Assembly: GCA_034437515.1 (NCBI GenBank)
Contig: DAOTTX010000394.1
Coordinates: 1-34,406 of the forward strand
Reading direction: 5' to 3'
Origin: DAOTTX01 sp034437515
GTDB lineage: Bacteria; Chloroflexota; Anaerolineae; Aggregatilineales; Phototrophicaceae
Length of the DNA stretch: 34,406 nucleotides
Numbering within the stretch: position 1 is the first letter of the stretch; each line of letters opens with the position of its first letter. A program made the translations under genes and the position numbers. The notes beneath the pieces are model-generated. The model was not told the origin of the DNA. It saw only the letters and a list, made by a program, of their open reading frames with translations, and did no database searches. Of the stretch, positions 7,184 through 16,676 are shown piece after piece.

Positions 7184-7807
7184 TTGTCTCAAAAGCAAAT
7201 TAATCGGCTGATCGTCGTTTCTGTAGTGTTATTCGTGCTGGTCGTCGGCCTGGGAACGTATTTACTGACGACCAACATCACAAATGAGGGTGACGAAATA
7301 ACCACCAGCATCGGGCAAATCATGGAAGAGCCACTGACCGAATTTACGTTCGTCGATAACACCGGGCAACCCCTGAGCCTGAGCGACCTCGAAGGCAAGC
7401 ATGTGCTGTTGTCCTTCGGTTATACACGCTGCCCGGATGTCTGCCCGGTGACGCTGCTGTCTTACCGGCAGATTATGCAAGACCTCGGCGACAGCGCCGA
7501 CGAAGTCGCGTTTGTTTTCATCAGTGTTGACCCTGAACGGGATACACCGGATGTCCTCGACCGCTACGTGACCCGTTTCGACGAAAGCATCATCGGCTTG
7601 CAAGGCGATGAAGACCAACTGCAAGTCATCAAGGACGACTACGGCCTATTTTATGACTACCGTGACAACGAAAACTCACAGGCCGGGTATCTGGTCGATC
7701 ACACCGCGTCGAAGTTTTTGATCGACCCGGCTGGTAATCTGATCCGTGTGTATTCGTTCACCGCGGAAGAGAGTACCATTGCGGCTGAGATTCGGCGTTT
7801 GCTCTAA
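7184..7807 (+). CDS. SCO1/SenC/PrrC family copper chaperone (membrane-anchored thioredoxin fold)
   Basis: A 207-aa protein with one N-terminal membrane anchor (about residues 8-29) and an extracytoplasmic thioredoxin-like domain. The copper site is complete: C83 and C87 in GYTRCPDVCPVT (CxxxC) and H173 in VDHTASKFLIDP. Family members deliver copper to the CuA centre of cytochrome oxidase or act as thiol reductants for it. The start is TTG at 7184, with GAGGTGA at 7174-7180 just upstream; no ATG lies near. Its last codon overlaps the stop of the convergent alanine racemase fusion by four bases. No oxidase subunits are adjacent, so the partner is outside the window. Confidence 0.9.
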   Translation: MSQKQINRLIVVSVVLFVLVVGLGTYLLTTNITNEGDEITTSIGQIMEEPLTEFTFVDNTGQPLSLSDLEGKHVLLSFGYTRCPDVCPVTLLSYRQIMQDLGDSADEVAFVFISVDPERDTPDVLDRYVTRFDESIIGLQGDEDQLQVIKDDYGLFYDYRDNENSQAGYLVDHTASKFLIDPAGNLIRVYSFTAEESTIAAEIRRLL

Positions 7808-10356
7808 CGAGCGAGACGCGGCAGCACGCTACAGGTGACCTCATAGTTATTGGTGCCGAGCCGCTGCGCAACTTCTTCTGCGGTGATGGCGTCGTTTTGC
7901 TGCTGCCCTAGCAACACGACCTCATCACCTAATGCCACGTTCGGGATGTGCGCCACACTGATGATCGTCTTTTCCATACTCACACGGCCCAGGATCGGCG
8001 CACGCTGCCCATGTACCAGCACTTCGCCCCAATTCTCCGGCGCACGCCGGAACCCATCACCGTAACCGACCGGGATAATCGCCACACGCTCCGGCGCTTC
8101 GGTGATGTAGGTATTGCCATAGCCGACCGGGTGCCCTGCCGGGAGTGTTTTCACCTGTACGATCTGCGTCTTCCAACTTAGCGCCGGGCGGAAGTCCTCC
8201 GGCAACTGCACCATATCCGACGGGTGCATCCCGTAGACCGCCAGACCGGGGCGTACCATATCGAAATGTGTCTCTTTATGGGCGATGGTCGCGGCGCTGT
8301 TGGCGGCGTGGACGTACTTAAACTTCACACCATAATGCGACTGCAACGCCCGCACGATCTGTTTGAAGGTGTCGGTCTGTTTCTTGACGTACTCGGGGTC
8401 TTCGTCCGCAGTGGAATAATGGGTGTAAATCCCCTCGACGCGCAGATTGGGCAGTGAAAGCAAATGCCGGAATAACCCCGCGACATCCTCCGGCAGCGCG
8501 CCCAAGCGCCCCATGCCGCTGTCAATTTTGAGATGTACACGAAGTGTTTTGTTAAGTTCTACGGCGACACGATTATACATTCGTGCTGTAGAGAGATCGT
8601 AAACGGTGGTCGTGATGTCTTGCAAGACCGCCTGACGAGCCATCTGCGGCGGTGTGTAGTTCATCATCAAAATCGGCTCGCGGATGCCTGCGTCACGTAG
8701 TTCAAGCGCCTCTTGAATAGACGACACACCGAGATATTCCGCACCATTGAGCAAGGCAGTACGGGCGGTCATCACCGCGCCGTGCCCGTAAGCATCGGCT
8801 TTGACGACCGTCATCAGTGTCACTTTCTCACCGATATGTGCTTTAAGCAACCGGACGTTGTTGGCGACCGCTTCCATATCGATCTCAAACCATGTCAACC
8901 GCCCAGGACGAACCAGCGTATGCCCGGCCCATTTGATCCCCTGACGGACGAGCTGTTCACGGTCGGCGGGGTCTTTGAGCAACTGAGCGATGACATGCTC
9001 CATGCGTGAAGTCGCGCCACCGGCGACCAGCACAATGTCATTTTCGCCCAGTGTGTACTGCCGGTTAAGCAACGCGACCGCATCCTGTACAGTGTAAGTC
9101 ACATGGACGTCTGCGGCGTCCATACCATAATCAAGCGCGGCGCGTGCCGTCAGCGAGGCGTTGACGCCCTGTGTCACCAACACATCGGTGACCTTCGCCG
9201 CACGCTTGCCGATGTTGCGATGTGCCAGTTGATTCGACCGCCCCAACCTGCCGATGCTGCCAAAAACGAAGAAGATGCGCTCGATCTGCGTTTTGATCGA
9301 CGCCAGCCAATCCAACGCGGCGAGGGTCGAGTTCTGGTTGGCGCTGTACGTGTCATCCATCAGCGAACAATCGTTGACACCTGTGAGCGATTTCATCCGA
9401 CCGGGGAGCGGTTCTACGTCGTTCAAGACCGCCAGCGATTGTTCAAGCGCAATATCAAAATGGAGGCCGACCGTCAGCGCGGACATGACGCTGTAGAGAT
9501 GATAACTGCCAAACAGCGGGATATGCTGGCGCACGTAGCGTTCACTGCCATAACGCAGGTCAAAGCCGGTGCCTTGCCGGTCAACATTGACGTTATAGAC
9601 CATCATATCCGCGCCGTAGCTGTTCATGCCGATGGTGCTAATCTTGGCGCGGATGCCGGTCGCCATCCCACGTACCAGATCGTCGTCATAGTTGAGAACG
9701 GCTAAACCGGACGGGTTGAGATAATTCACCAGAATACGTTTTTCCGCGGCGACCTCATCGGGTGTGTTGAAGTACTCGGTATACATCTCCCCTACGTTGG
9801 TGATGACACCCACTTCCGGTTGGATCGCCTCGACCATCGCCGCCATCGTACCCGGTTGCCCGGTGTTGAGCTTGATGACCGCAAAACGATGTTCCGCACG
9901 AAGTTTCGCCAGTGAAAGCGGCACACTCAGGCGTCCGGTGGTTTCCGCTTGCAGGTTGACGTAAACGTTATGACGCAGAGACAACACCCCTGCAATCGCA
10001 TCGACGGCAACGGACTTCCCCGCAGAACCGGCAACGGCGATAACTTTTGTACCGAACTTGCCGAGGATGTAATGCGACCACTCCAACAACGCATCGACCG
10101 TATCCCGCACGAGGATGACCGAAACATTGTCTGTGTCACAGTCCGGCGGTTGGCTGCAAATTACACCGCTCACCCCACGTGCAATGGCCGCCTCGATGTC
10201 ACGATGCGTATCGCCGTGTTCGGATTTCAGCGCGACAAAAAGCTGGCCCGGCTCGGCGAATTCAGCATCAATACAAAAGTTATCAAAGATTTGCGCTGTA
10301 GGCTCCCCAAAGAGTTGCCCACTGGAAGCATTGAGTATTTCGTATAAGCTAATCAT
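7804..10356 (-). CDS. alr: Fusion: degenerate MurF-like Mur ligase + alanine racemase
   Basis: An 850-aa fusion from the preferred ATG at 10354-10356 (a TTG nine codons earlier is less likely). Residues about 1-465 are a Mur ligase of MurF type (D-Ala-D-Ala adding enzyme); 485-850 are a PLP alanine racemase. The racemase half is complete: K519 in VVKADAYGHG, R702/Y708 in VRPGLAVYG, catalytic Y765 in VGYGDGFRR and GRVSM near 790. The ligase half keeps a P-loop (GSAGKS, 110-115), but conserved family positions differ: VIELG reads VIKLN (K162), the AHLEGF histidine is Y192, YNAN reads YSAN (S338) and GDM-ELG reads GSIGRLG. Racemase activity is secure; ligase activity is doubtful. Confidence 0.9.
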   Translation of the reverse strand: MISLYEILNASSGQLFGEPTAQIFDNFCIDAEFAEPGQLFVALKSEHGDTHRDIEAAIARGVSGVICSQPPDCDTDNVSVILVRDTVDALLEWSHYILGKFGTKVIAVAGSAGKSVAVDAIAGVLSLRHNVYVNLQAETTGRLSVPLSLAKLRAEHRFAVIKLNTGQPGTMAAMVEAIQPEVGVITNVGEMYTEYFNTPDEVAAEKRILVNYLNPSGLAVLNYDDDLVRGMATGIRAKISTIGMNSYGADMMVYNVNVDRQGTGFDLRYGSERYVRQHIPLFGSYHLYSVMSALTVGLHFDIALEQSLAVLNDVEPLPGRMKSLTGVNDCSLMDDTYSANQNSTLAALDWLASIKTQIERIFFVFGSIGRLGRSNQLAHRNIGKRAAKVTDVLVTQGVNASLTARAALDYGMDAADVHVTYTVQDAVALLNRQYTLGENDIVLVAGGATSRMEHVIAQLLKDPADREQLVRQGIKWAGHTLVRPGRLTWFEIDMEAVANNVRLLKAHIGEKVTLMTVVKADAYGHGAVMTARTALLNGAEYLGVSSIQEALELRDAGIREPILMMNYTPPQMARQAVLQDITTTVYDLSTARMYNRVAVELNKTLRVHLKIDSGMGRLGALPEDVAGLFRHLLSLPNLRVEGIYTHYSTADEDPEYVKKQTDTFKQIVRALQSHYGVKFKYVHAANSAATIAHKETHFDMVRPGLAVYGMHPSDMVQLPEDFRPALSWKTQIVQVKTLPAGHPVGYGNTYITEAPERVAIIPVGYGDGFRRAPENWGEVLVHGQRAPILGRVSMEKTIISVAHIPNVALGDEVVLLGQQQNDAITAEEVAQRLGTNNYEVTCSVLPRLAR

Positions 10357-10394
10357 AGGGGCGAGTATAGCATCGACACGCAAAGCTCGCTAGC

Positions 10395-10425
10395 AAAAAG
10401 CGGCACTGAATCGCATCAATGCCGC
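10395..10425 (-). terminator. Intrinsic terminator after glutamate dehydrogenase
   Basis: GCGGCA (10400-10405) pairs with TGCCGC (10420-10425), with an inner TGA/TCA pair across one mismatch. On the minus strand the hairpin is followed by TTTTT (10395-10399). It lies just after the stop of the dehydrogenase and ahead of the MurF-Alr start. Confidence 0.75.
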
Positions 10426-10456
10426 CGTGAATGTCAATATTTATGCACGCACGCGC

Positions 10457-11740
10457 TCAAGGATAAAAACCGCGTGTCTTGATCGCATTACCGACCTTGT
10501 CAATCGCCGCGAGTTGTGAAGCCGTGCGTAAGCTGACGTCGTGTTCTTCCGCCGTGCGGACGGTCAGGTCGTAGCCTCTAATCATGATGCGGCGCAACTG
10601 CCGGAAGACCTCATCGACATCCCAGAAGAATGATTGCAAGTCCTGCACCCATTCGAAGTAGGAAACGACCACACCACCCGCGTTCGCCAGAATATCCGGT
10701 ACGATCAGCACCCCGCGCTCGTCGAGAATGTCATCAGCTTGTGGGGTCGTAGGGCCATTCGCCCCTTCGACGATGAGGCTCGCTTGAACATCATTGGCAT
10801 TATCTACTGTGATCTGACCTTCCAGCGCAGCGGGGATCAGCACATCACAGGGAAGCGTAATCAGTTCAGAATTCGTCACGTACTCGGTATCAGGGAACCC
10901 TTCGACCACCCCGCACGCTTCCACATGCGCGATCAAGGCGGGGACGTCCAGGCCACCGGCGTTGTAGACGCCACCACTCACATCACTCACGGCGACGACC
11001 TTAAAGCCCATTTCGTAAGCATAGAGCGCCGCGTTCGAGCCAACGTTGCCGAAACCCTGCACGACAACCCGCGTGTTCGACGCATCCGAGTAGCCGTTGC
11101 GCTTGAGCGCCTCCATCATGCAGATGATGACGCCACGCCCGGTGGCGACCGTGCGCCCCTGGCTACCCCCCACTTCCAGCGGCTTACCGGTCACAATCGC
11201 CGGGACAGAGTAACCGGCAGTCATGCTGTAGGTGTCCATAATCCAAGCCATCATCTGTGAGTTCGTGCCCATGTCTGGCGCGGGGATGTCACCCTGGGGG
11301 CTAATCAGCGGGATCAACTCTGAGGCATAACGCCGGGTCAGGCGTTCCAGTTCGTTTATACTCATCGTACGTGGGTCAACGATGACGCCACCCTTCGCGC
11401 CACCATACGGCAGTGACATGAGCGCACACTTCCACGTCATCCACATCGCCAGCGCCCGCACCTCTGCCAGATCAACATGCAGGCTGTAGCGCAAACCACC
11501 CTTCGACGGTCCGAGCACAGTGCTATGATGAACGCGGTACCCGGTGAACATCTCCAACTCGCCAGTATCCCGCCGCACCGGGAAGTTTACGGTAAATTCA
11601 CGGCGCGGGTAGCGCATATACTCAATTAGACCATCTTCGATGTCGAGATAGCTGACCGCTTTGTTGTATTGGGCAATCGCCGTCTCATACGCATCGGGGT
11701 GTGTTTTCGTGGTTTGAGTCATACTCAGCGCGGTCACCAT
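10457..11740 (-). CDS. gdhA: Glu/Leu/Phe/Val dehydrogenase (glutamate dehydrogenase type)
   Basis: A 427-aa NAD(P)-dependent amino-acid dehydrogenase. The N-terminal domain carries the substrate-binding GGLRY segment (81-85) and the catalytic lysine K116 in LPYGGAKGG. PAPDMGTNSQMMAWIMDTYS follows, then a Rossmann domain with GFGNVGSNAA. Length and the AKGGV/PAPDMGT pattern match bacterial and archaeal hexameric glutamate dehydrogenases, which interconvert glutamate and 2-oxoglutarate plus ammonia; a branched-chain specificity cannot be excluded. A GAGGAG site lies about nine bases before the ATG, supporting it over the ATG at codon 7. It appears monocistronic, with its own terminator downstream. 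Confidence 0.9.
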   Translation of the reverse strand: MVTALSMTQTTKTHPDAYETAIAQYNKAVSYLDIEDGLIEYMRYPRREFTVNFPVRRDTGELEMFTGYRVHHSTVLGPSKGGLRYSLHVDLAEVRALAMWMTWKCALMSLPYGGAKGGVIVDPRTMSINELERLTRRYASELIPLISPQGDIPAPDMGTNSQMMAWIMDTYSMTAGYSVPAIVTGKPLEVGGSQGRTVATGRGVIICMMEALKRNGYSDASNTRVVVQGFGNVGSNAALYAYEMGFKVVAVSDVSGGVYNAGGLDVPALIAHVEACGVVEGFPDTEYVTNSELITLPCDVLIPAALEGQITVDNANDVQASLIVEGANGPTTPQADDILDERGVLIVPDILANAGGVVVSYFEWVQDLQSFFWDVDEVFRQLRRIMIRGYDLTVRTAEEHDVSLRTASQLAAIDKVGNAIKTRGFYP

Positions 11741-11933
11741 AAAAAATTACTCCTCTTCCGGCTCTTGCCGATCATTTTCAAAATATCTTTCAAGTGACTT
11801 TTTATCTATTTGTTTAGGCATTTTATCATTAATTTAGTGTTTCAAATTGTGCAACCTGCATGAAGTTAGGATATTGTAACGAAATTTACGTGATTTTAGG
11901 TGAACGTTATGCGCTGCTATGAAAATCATGATA

Positions 11934-11966
11934 GAAATAAAAACACCCATAAGCGATGGCTTATGG
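11934..11966 (-). terminator. Intrinsic terminator after uvrA
   Basis: CCATAAGC (11947-11954) and GCTTATGG (11959-11966) form a perfect 8-bp stem with a 4-nt loop. Reading the minus strand, the stem is followed by GTGTTTTTATTTC, a good U-tract. It sits about 30 bp beyond the uvrA stop. Confidence 0.85.
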
Positions 11967-11997
11967 ATGCTCCATGTACGTGTGCGATACTGGCCTA

Positions 11998-14913
11998 TTA
12001 TGTGGTGACTGCTTCGCGGGAGAGATACGGTATCAGATATTTGCCGGTATAACTTTCCGCAATCTGTGTAATCTCCTCCGGTGAGCCGGTTGCGATCACC
12101 TGACCGCCGCCGTCGCCGCCCTCCGGCCCCAGGTCGATGATGTGATCGGCAACTTTGATAATATCCAGATTATGTTCGATCACCACAATCGTATTGCCCT
12201 GGTCAACCAGTTGTTGCAGCACATCGATCAAACGCTTCACATCAATCGCGTGCAGGCCGGTGGAAGGCTCATCGAGGATGTAGAGCGTCTGCCCGGTCGC
12301 CCGCTTGGAAAGCTCACGGCTCAACTTAATGCGCTGCGCTTCACCACCGCTAAGCGTGGTTGCGGATTGGCCGATGCGGATGTAGCCGAGGCCGACCGCA
12401 TCTAACGTCTCGAGCTTGTTGAGGACGGTCGGGATGTTTTCGAAGAACTCACTGGCCTCACTGACGGTCATGTCAAGCACATCAGCGATGCTTTTATTCT
12501 TGTACTTGACCTGCAACGTCTCCCGGTTGTAGCGCGTGCCCTTGCACACATCACAGGCGATGTAAATATCCGGCAAGAACTGCATCTCAATTTTGATCTG
12601 CCCCTGCCCCTGGCAATTCTCGCAGCGACCGCCCTTCACATTGAAGCTGAAGCGTCCCGGCTGATAACCACGAATCTTGCTTTCCGGTAGTTCAGCAAAC
12701 AGGCCGCGGATCGCGTCAAACATCTTGGTATACGTACCGGGGTTGCTGCGCGGGGTGCGCCCGATGGGACTCTGGTCGATGTTGATGATCTTGTCGATCT
12801 GATCGACGCCTTCGATGCTATCATGGTCACCGGGGCGGTTACGACTGCCGTTGATGATCTGTGCCAGCCGTTGGTAGAGGATATCAACGACCAGCGTAGA
12901 CTTGCCGCTGCCACTGACGCCGGTCACGCAGATAAACTTACCGAGCGGTAGTTCGATGTCGATGTCTTTGAGATTGTTCTCACGCGCACCTTTGACATTG
13001 ATGAATTCACCCGTTCCCGGTCGCCGTTCGTTGGGCAGGTCGATCTGAAAGCGTCCAGAAAGATAATTCCCGGTCGGACTATCTTCAATCTGGGCGACTT
13101 CTTCCGGCGTCCCCTGCGCGACAATGCGACCGCCCAGCTCCCCCGCGCCGGGGCCGAGGTCAATCAGATGATCGGCACTACGCATGGTTTCCTCGTCATG
13201 CTCGACCACTAGCACGGTATTCCCCAGATCACGCAGATCCATCAACGTGCGGATCAAACGGTCGTTATCGCGTTGGTGCAAACCGATGGACGGCTCATCC
13301 AACACATAGAGCACGCCGGTCAAGCGGCTGCCGATCTGCGTGGCAAGGCGGATACGCTGTGCCTCACCACCGCTAAGCGTCCCGGCGGTGCGCGAGAGCG
13401 AGAGGTAATTCAAGCCGACGTCGTTTAAGAAGCCGACTCGCGCTGTAATCTCCTTGAGGATCTGATACCCGATCTGCCGGTCACGGTCAGAAAGCTGCAT
13501 CCCGGTGCCGTTCTGCGAATCGACCGACCCTTGCAGAGACTCGACCCAGCCAAGCAGCATGGCAATCGACCATTCGGTGATGTCGTTAATGTGCTTATCA
13601 ACGATAGTCACTGCGAGGGCTTCAGGTCGTAACCGGTTACCGCCGCAGGTCTTACAGGCGACCTGCGTCATGTAACTTTCGAGCTTTTCTCGCATGTAAT
13701 CGGAGTTCGTCTCGCGGTGACGACGGCTCAGGTTATTGACCACGCCCTCGAACGTGGTCTGATAGCTGCGTGTATCACCATAGCGGTTGGTGTAGCTGAT
13801 TTTGACTTTCTTTTTGCCTGTGCCGTGCATCAACACATCGCGCTGCTTGTCGGTTAATGCTCGCCAGGGCTTGTCGGTCGGTACTTTGTAGGCTTTACAC
13901 ACCGACTTGACGACCGTCCAGGTCCAGCTATCTTCGTCCATGTTCCAACCATTCGCCTGGATCGCCCCTTCATCTAGGCTCAAATCCGGGTTCGGGACGA
14001 TCAACTCGGGTGCAAATTCCAGACGGAAGCCCAGACCCTGGCAGGCCGGGCAAGCACCACGCGGCGTATTAAAGCTAAACAACCGAGGCTCCAACTCTGG
14101 AAAGCTCCCATGCCCACGCGGACACGATAAATGCTCACTGAACATAATATCTTCCGGCGGTTCCGCGCTGAGGTTGTTAATGATGACGACACCGTCGCCG
14201 AGTTCGAGCGCGGTTTCAATGGAATCGGTCAGGCGCGTTTCCGCACTTTTCGCCTCTTCGGATTCGGGATCGTCGTACTGCCGCACGATCAAGCGATCTA
14301 CCACCACCTCAATGTTGTGGATGACGTAGCGATCCAACTTGATCTCTTCTTCCAGCCCGTGGACTTCACCATCCGCCCGCACACGCGAGAAACCCGCTTT
14401 GCGCATATCATCGAGCAACTTTTCATGGTTGCCTTTCTTATCTTTCACCACCGGCCCCAACACTTGAATACGGGAGCCATCCGGCAATTCTTTGACGTGA
14501 TCGACGATCTGCTGGGCGCTCTGCACGACCAGTTCCAGGCCGCAGGTCGGGCAGTGTGGTATGCCAATCCGCGCAAAAAGCAGACGGAAATAGTCGTAAA
14601 TCTCGGTCACCGTGCCAACGGTCGAACGGGGATTGTGGCTGGCACCTTTCTGATCGATGGAAACCGCCGGGCTTAGCCCTTCGATCTGATCGACATCAGG
14701 CTTTTCCATCTGGCCCAGGAACTGACGGGCGTAGGCGCTCAGACTCTCGACATACCGTCGCTGACCTTCCGCGAAAATCGTATCAAAGGCCAGTGACGAC
14801 TTGCCAGAACCGGAAAGCCCGCTGAGGACGACCAGTTGGTTACGGGGGATCTCGACATCAATATCTTTGAGGTTATGTTCACGCGCACCCCGGACGACGA
14901 TTTTATCCTGCAT
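11998..14913 (-). CDS. uvrA: Excinuclease ABC subunit A (UvrA)
   Basis: A 971-aa DNA-damage recognition ATPase of nucleotide excision repair. Two ABC-type ATPase modules are present: Walker A GLSGSGKS at 32-39 and GVSGSGKS in the second half, each with its LSGGEAQRI signature and LDEPS Walker B. The zinc-binding pairs are visible: CPTCG near 100, the CPACQG region in the first half, and CENCQGQG with CDVCKGTRYN in the second. The length is typical (about 940-970). It works with UvrB and UvrC, which are not in this window. It is flanked by a terminator on each side, so it appears to be a single-gene unit. Confidence 0.98.
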   Translation of the reverse strand: MQDKIVVRGAREHNLKDIDVEIPRNQLVVLSGLSGSGKSSLAFDTIFAEGQRRYVESLSAYARQFLGQMEKPDVDQIEGLSPAVSIDQKGASHNPRSTVGTVTEIYDYFRLLFARIGIPHCPTCGLELVVQSAQQIVDHVKELPDGSRIQVLGPVVKDKKGNHEKLLDDMRKAGFSRVRADGEVHGLEEEIKLDRYVIHNIEVVVDRLIVRQYDDPESEEAKSAETRLTDSIETALELGDGVVIINNLSAEPPEDIMFSEHLSCPRGHGSFPELEPRLFSFNTPRGACPACQGLGFRLEFAPELIVPNPDLSLDEGAIQANGWNMDEDSWTWTVVKSVCKAYKVPTDKPWRALTDKQRDVLMHGTGKKKVKISYTNRYGDTRSYQTTFEGVVNNLSRRHRETNSDYMREKLESYMTQVACKTCGGNRLRPEALAVTIVDKHINDITEWSIAMLLGWVESLQGSVDSQNGTGMQLSDRDRQIGYQILKEITARVGFLNDVGLNYLSLSRTAGTLSGGEAQRIRLATQIGSRLTGVLYVLDEPSIGLHQRDNDRLIRTLMDLRDLGNTVLVVEHDEETMRSADHLIDLGPGAGELGGRIVAQGTPEEVAQIEDSPTGNYLSGRFQIDLPNERRPGTGEFINVKGARENNLKDIDIELPLGKFICVTGVSGSGKSTLVVDILYQRLAQIINGSRNRPGDHDSIEGVDQIDKIINIDQSPIGRTPRSNPGTYTKMFDAIRGLFAELPESKIRGYQPGRFSFNVKGGRCENCQGQGQIKIEMQFLPDIYIACDVCKGTRYNRETLQVKYKNKSIADVLDMTVSEASEFFENIPTVLNKLETLDAVGLGYIRIGQSATTLSGGEAQRIKLSRELSKRATGQTLYILDEPSTGLHAIDVKRLIDVLQQLVDQGNTIVVIEHNLDIIKVADHIIDLGPEGGDGGGQVIATGSPEEITQIAESYTGKYLIPYLSREAVTT

Positions 14914-15061
14914 ATGCTTTTACTCTCGTGGTCATGTACGGACAGATAGGGATAAGTACATTCGTTCTAGTATTATAGCGTTGCTTACCAATAAATCAAC
15001 TCAAAGAGCGTAGCACGCGCACATAAAAATCACATAGAACACTGGATTAGAACTTCACAAG

Positions 15062-15092
15062 ATTCAAAAGCACCGGTTATCAAACCGGTGCT
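15062..15092 (-). terminator. Intrinsic terminator after the DUF3048 gene (possibly bidirectional)
   Basis: AGCACCGGTT (15069-15078) and AACCGGTGCT (15083-15092) form a perfect 10-bp stem around a 4-nt loop. On the minus strand it is followed by TTTTGAATC, separating the DUF3048 gene from uvrA. On the plus strand CTGATTTTT follows, so it could work both ways. Confidence 0.75.
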
Positions 15093-15119
15093 CTGATTTT
15101 TCTGCTACGGTAGGGGATT

Positions 15120-16478
15120 TTACCCAGCAGAATTTGCCTGCGCACGGGCGGTCGCCGTTGCGATGATGTCAATCGGTTCTTCGGCGATGTTCACGTTACC
15201 TAACCCACGCACGACGGATACCCACGTCCGCCCTGGCTTGAGGCGAATAGGCACGTTGTTACCGAAGATCAACTGCAAGGCATCGCCGTCACGCTGGCGC
15301 TCGTCACGTCGCCAAAACCCTTGATAGAACTGACCATCGCGGAAGACATACGCCCGGTCTTGATCCCACAACTCGATGCCGACTGAGGTGTAATTCGCCC
15401 CCGGCGGGAACAGGTCGGGACGTTCCACATGCGGCACCTGGATCACGACGAGGTTATCTACCCAGATCTGCTCTTCATCGCCGGCGTCAAAATGAGGCAC
15501 TCCATCGGTGAAACGCAGATAACGCCCGGTTTCCTCGTCGTACTGCCAGCGTGCGTCTGTTTGCCCGTACCAGTTGACGAAAACATCCTGCACCGGTTCA
15601 CCGTCGGGCAGCGATTCTTCGGAGAACGCGAACCCACGTGCCGGATAACCGACATTTACATTCCGCTCACTCGCCAGGTCATAAAGCATACCGGTATCAA
15701 GGAATAACGTATGCTCGAAATCCACTTCCGGGTCATTGACGAGTTCCTGATCGCGGGCAAAACCGGCGTTTTCGTTGTCGCCCTTCAACGGTGAGAAGGC
15801 ACGGAATACCCATTCTTGCTCAAGGATCAGATTCTGGATCGGCTCACTGGTGCCAGAATAAGCCAGCAACGCATCGTACATCACCACCAGTTCCAGGTCA
15901 ACGAGACGCGCACTCCGCACAGAACCGACGCGATCCGGCGCGTTAGAGCGGAAAATCGCCGCGAAGCGGGTCACGCCACCCTCAGCCTCGACCTCATAGA
16001 CCACGTCAGCGAGATTCACGCTGGCCTGCGGACGCACCACCGGTGGATAATTTGAGATTTTCACAATCAAGTTGCGACGATCTCTCGCAGCGTCGTCAGG
16101 GAACTCCAGACCGGTCAGTGAGTTGATCCCTTCAGGATAACGGATCGGCCCGTAGGGTGTCGGTATTAGTGTTGGGGTGCTGGTCGGGGTTAGGGTGTTG
16201 GTCGGCGTTGGGGTGCTGGTCGGCGTATTGGTCGGGGTTGCGGTTGCCGTGTTGGTGGGCGTACTGCTCGGCGTCAGCGACGGTGTATGGGTCGCTGTCG
16301 GCGTGCTCGTCGGCCCAGCTGGTGTGTTCGTCACGAAAACCACCGGTTCGGTCGGGCGTGGACGCGGCGTATTCGTCACGAATTGCGTCCGTTGAACATC
16401 ACTCGCAAGTGCTGGCAGCAATGCCGGGAGAACAATCATCAACACAAACAAAGCGCCTACGAAGACAAACTTACGCAT
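15120..16478 (-). CDS. Exported DUF3048 (YerB-like) protein with Thr/Pro-rich linker
   Basis: A 452-aa protein with an N-terminal signal peptide (hydrophobic 4-22, likely cleavage after ALA at about 26). A Thr/Pro/Ser-rich linker of about 80 residues follows (TPTSTPTPTNTLTPTSTPT-like), then a DUF3048 domain. The domain signature is clear: VVRPQASVNLADVVYEVEAE, GGVTRFAAIFRS and RVGSVRSAR between residues 150 and 210. YerB-type proteins are envelope proteins of poorly known function. There is no lipobox cysteine, so it is either secreted or held by an uncleaved signal; the linker suggests it spans cell-wall material or separates the domain from the membrane. It stands alone between a terminator and a divergent promoter region. 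Confidence 0.85.
   Translation of the reverse strand: MRKFVFVGALFVLMIVLPALLPALASDVQRTQFVTNTPRPRPTEPVVFVTNTPAGPTSTPTATHTPSLTPSSTPTNTATATPTNTPTSTPTPTNTLTPTSTPTLIPTPYGPIRYPEGINSLTGLEFPDDAARDRRNLIVKISNYPPVVRPQASVNLADVVYEVEAEGGVTRFAAIFRSNAPDRVGSVRSARLVDLELVVMYDALLAYSGTSEPIQNLILEQEWVFRAFSPLKGDNENAGFARDQELVNDPEVDFEHTLFLDTGMLYDLASERNVNVGYPARGFAFSEESLPDGEPVQDVFVNWYGQTDARWQYDEETGRYLRFTDGVPHFDAGDEEQIWVDNLVVIQVPHVERPDLFPPGANYTSVGIELWDQDRAYVFRDGQFYQGFWRRDERQRDGDALQLIFGNNVPIRLKPGRTWVSVVRGLGNVNIAEEPIDIIATATARAQANSAG
16157..16400 (-). repeat. Low-complexity coding repeat (Thr-Pro linker)
   Basis: On the minus strand this stretch is a degenerate tandem array of ACC-CCG/CCA-ACC/ACG-AGC/AAC codons, with near-exact units such as ACCCCGACCAGCACCCCA. 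It encodes the linker of the DUF3048 protein. Open frames on the plus strand here (Val/Gly/Leu-rich) are by-products of the repeat. Such an array can expand or contract by slippage. Confidence 0.8.
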
Positions 16479-16663
16479 AAAATCCCCTGAAATTTAACTA
16501 TATCAAACGACGCCAGAGTATACGCGCAAACGATTCACTTGTGCAGGGGCACCTTCTATCTCATAGGGGTGGAGTCGGCAAAGCGTAGGTAAACGTAAGA
16601 TCAGAGAGTCCCATCACATCCCAGATATACGATAGCATTGAACCAGCATACCCAAGCAACCAG

Positions 16664-16669
16664 AAGGAG
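16664..16669 (+). promoter_or_regulatory. Ribosome binding site that sets the PIG-L start
   Basis: AAGGAG lies seven bases before the ATG at 16677. It argues for that start over the in-frame TTG at 16638. Confidence 0.75.
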
Positions 16670-16676
16670 CGCCTTA

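Noticed and set aside
7800..7810. Overlap of the SCO1 and alanine racemase stop codons as a special device
   Set aside because: Convergent stops that touch or overlap by a few bases are common in compact genomes and recur in this window (17926/17928, 24817/24819, 32215/32237).
9103..9705. 200-codon open frame on the plus strand
   Set aside because: It lies opposite the Mur ligase half of the fusion, its translation has no motif, and it is an expected by-product of GC-rich codon usage.
16157..16330. Possible CRISPR-like tandem repeats
   Set aside because: The units are degenerate and contiguous without spacers, and they are fully explained as codons of a Thr-Pro linker.
16157..16490. Val/Gly/Leu-rich plus-strand frames that look like membrane helices
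   Set aside because: They are the reverse reading of the Thr-Pro linker repeat of the DUF3048 gene.
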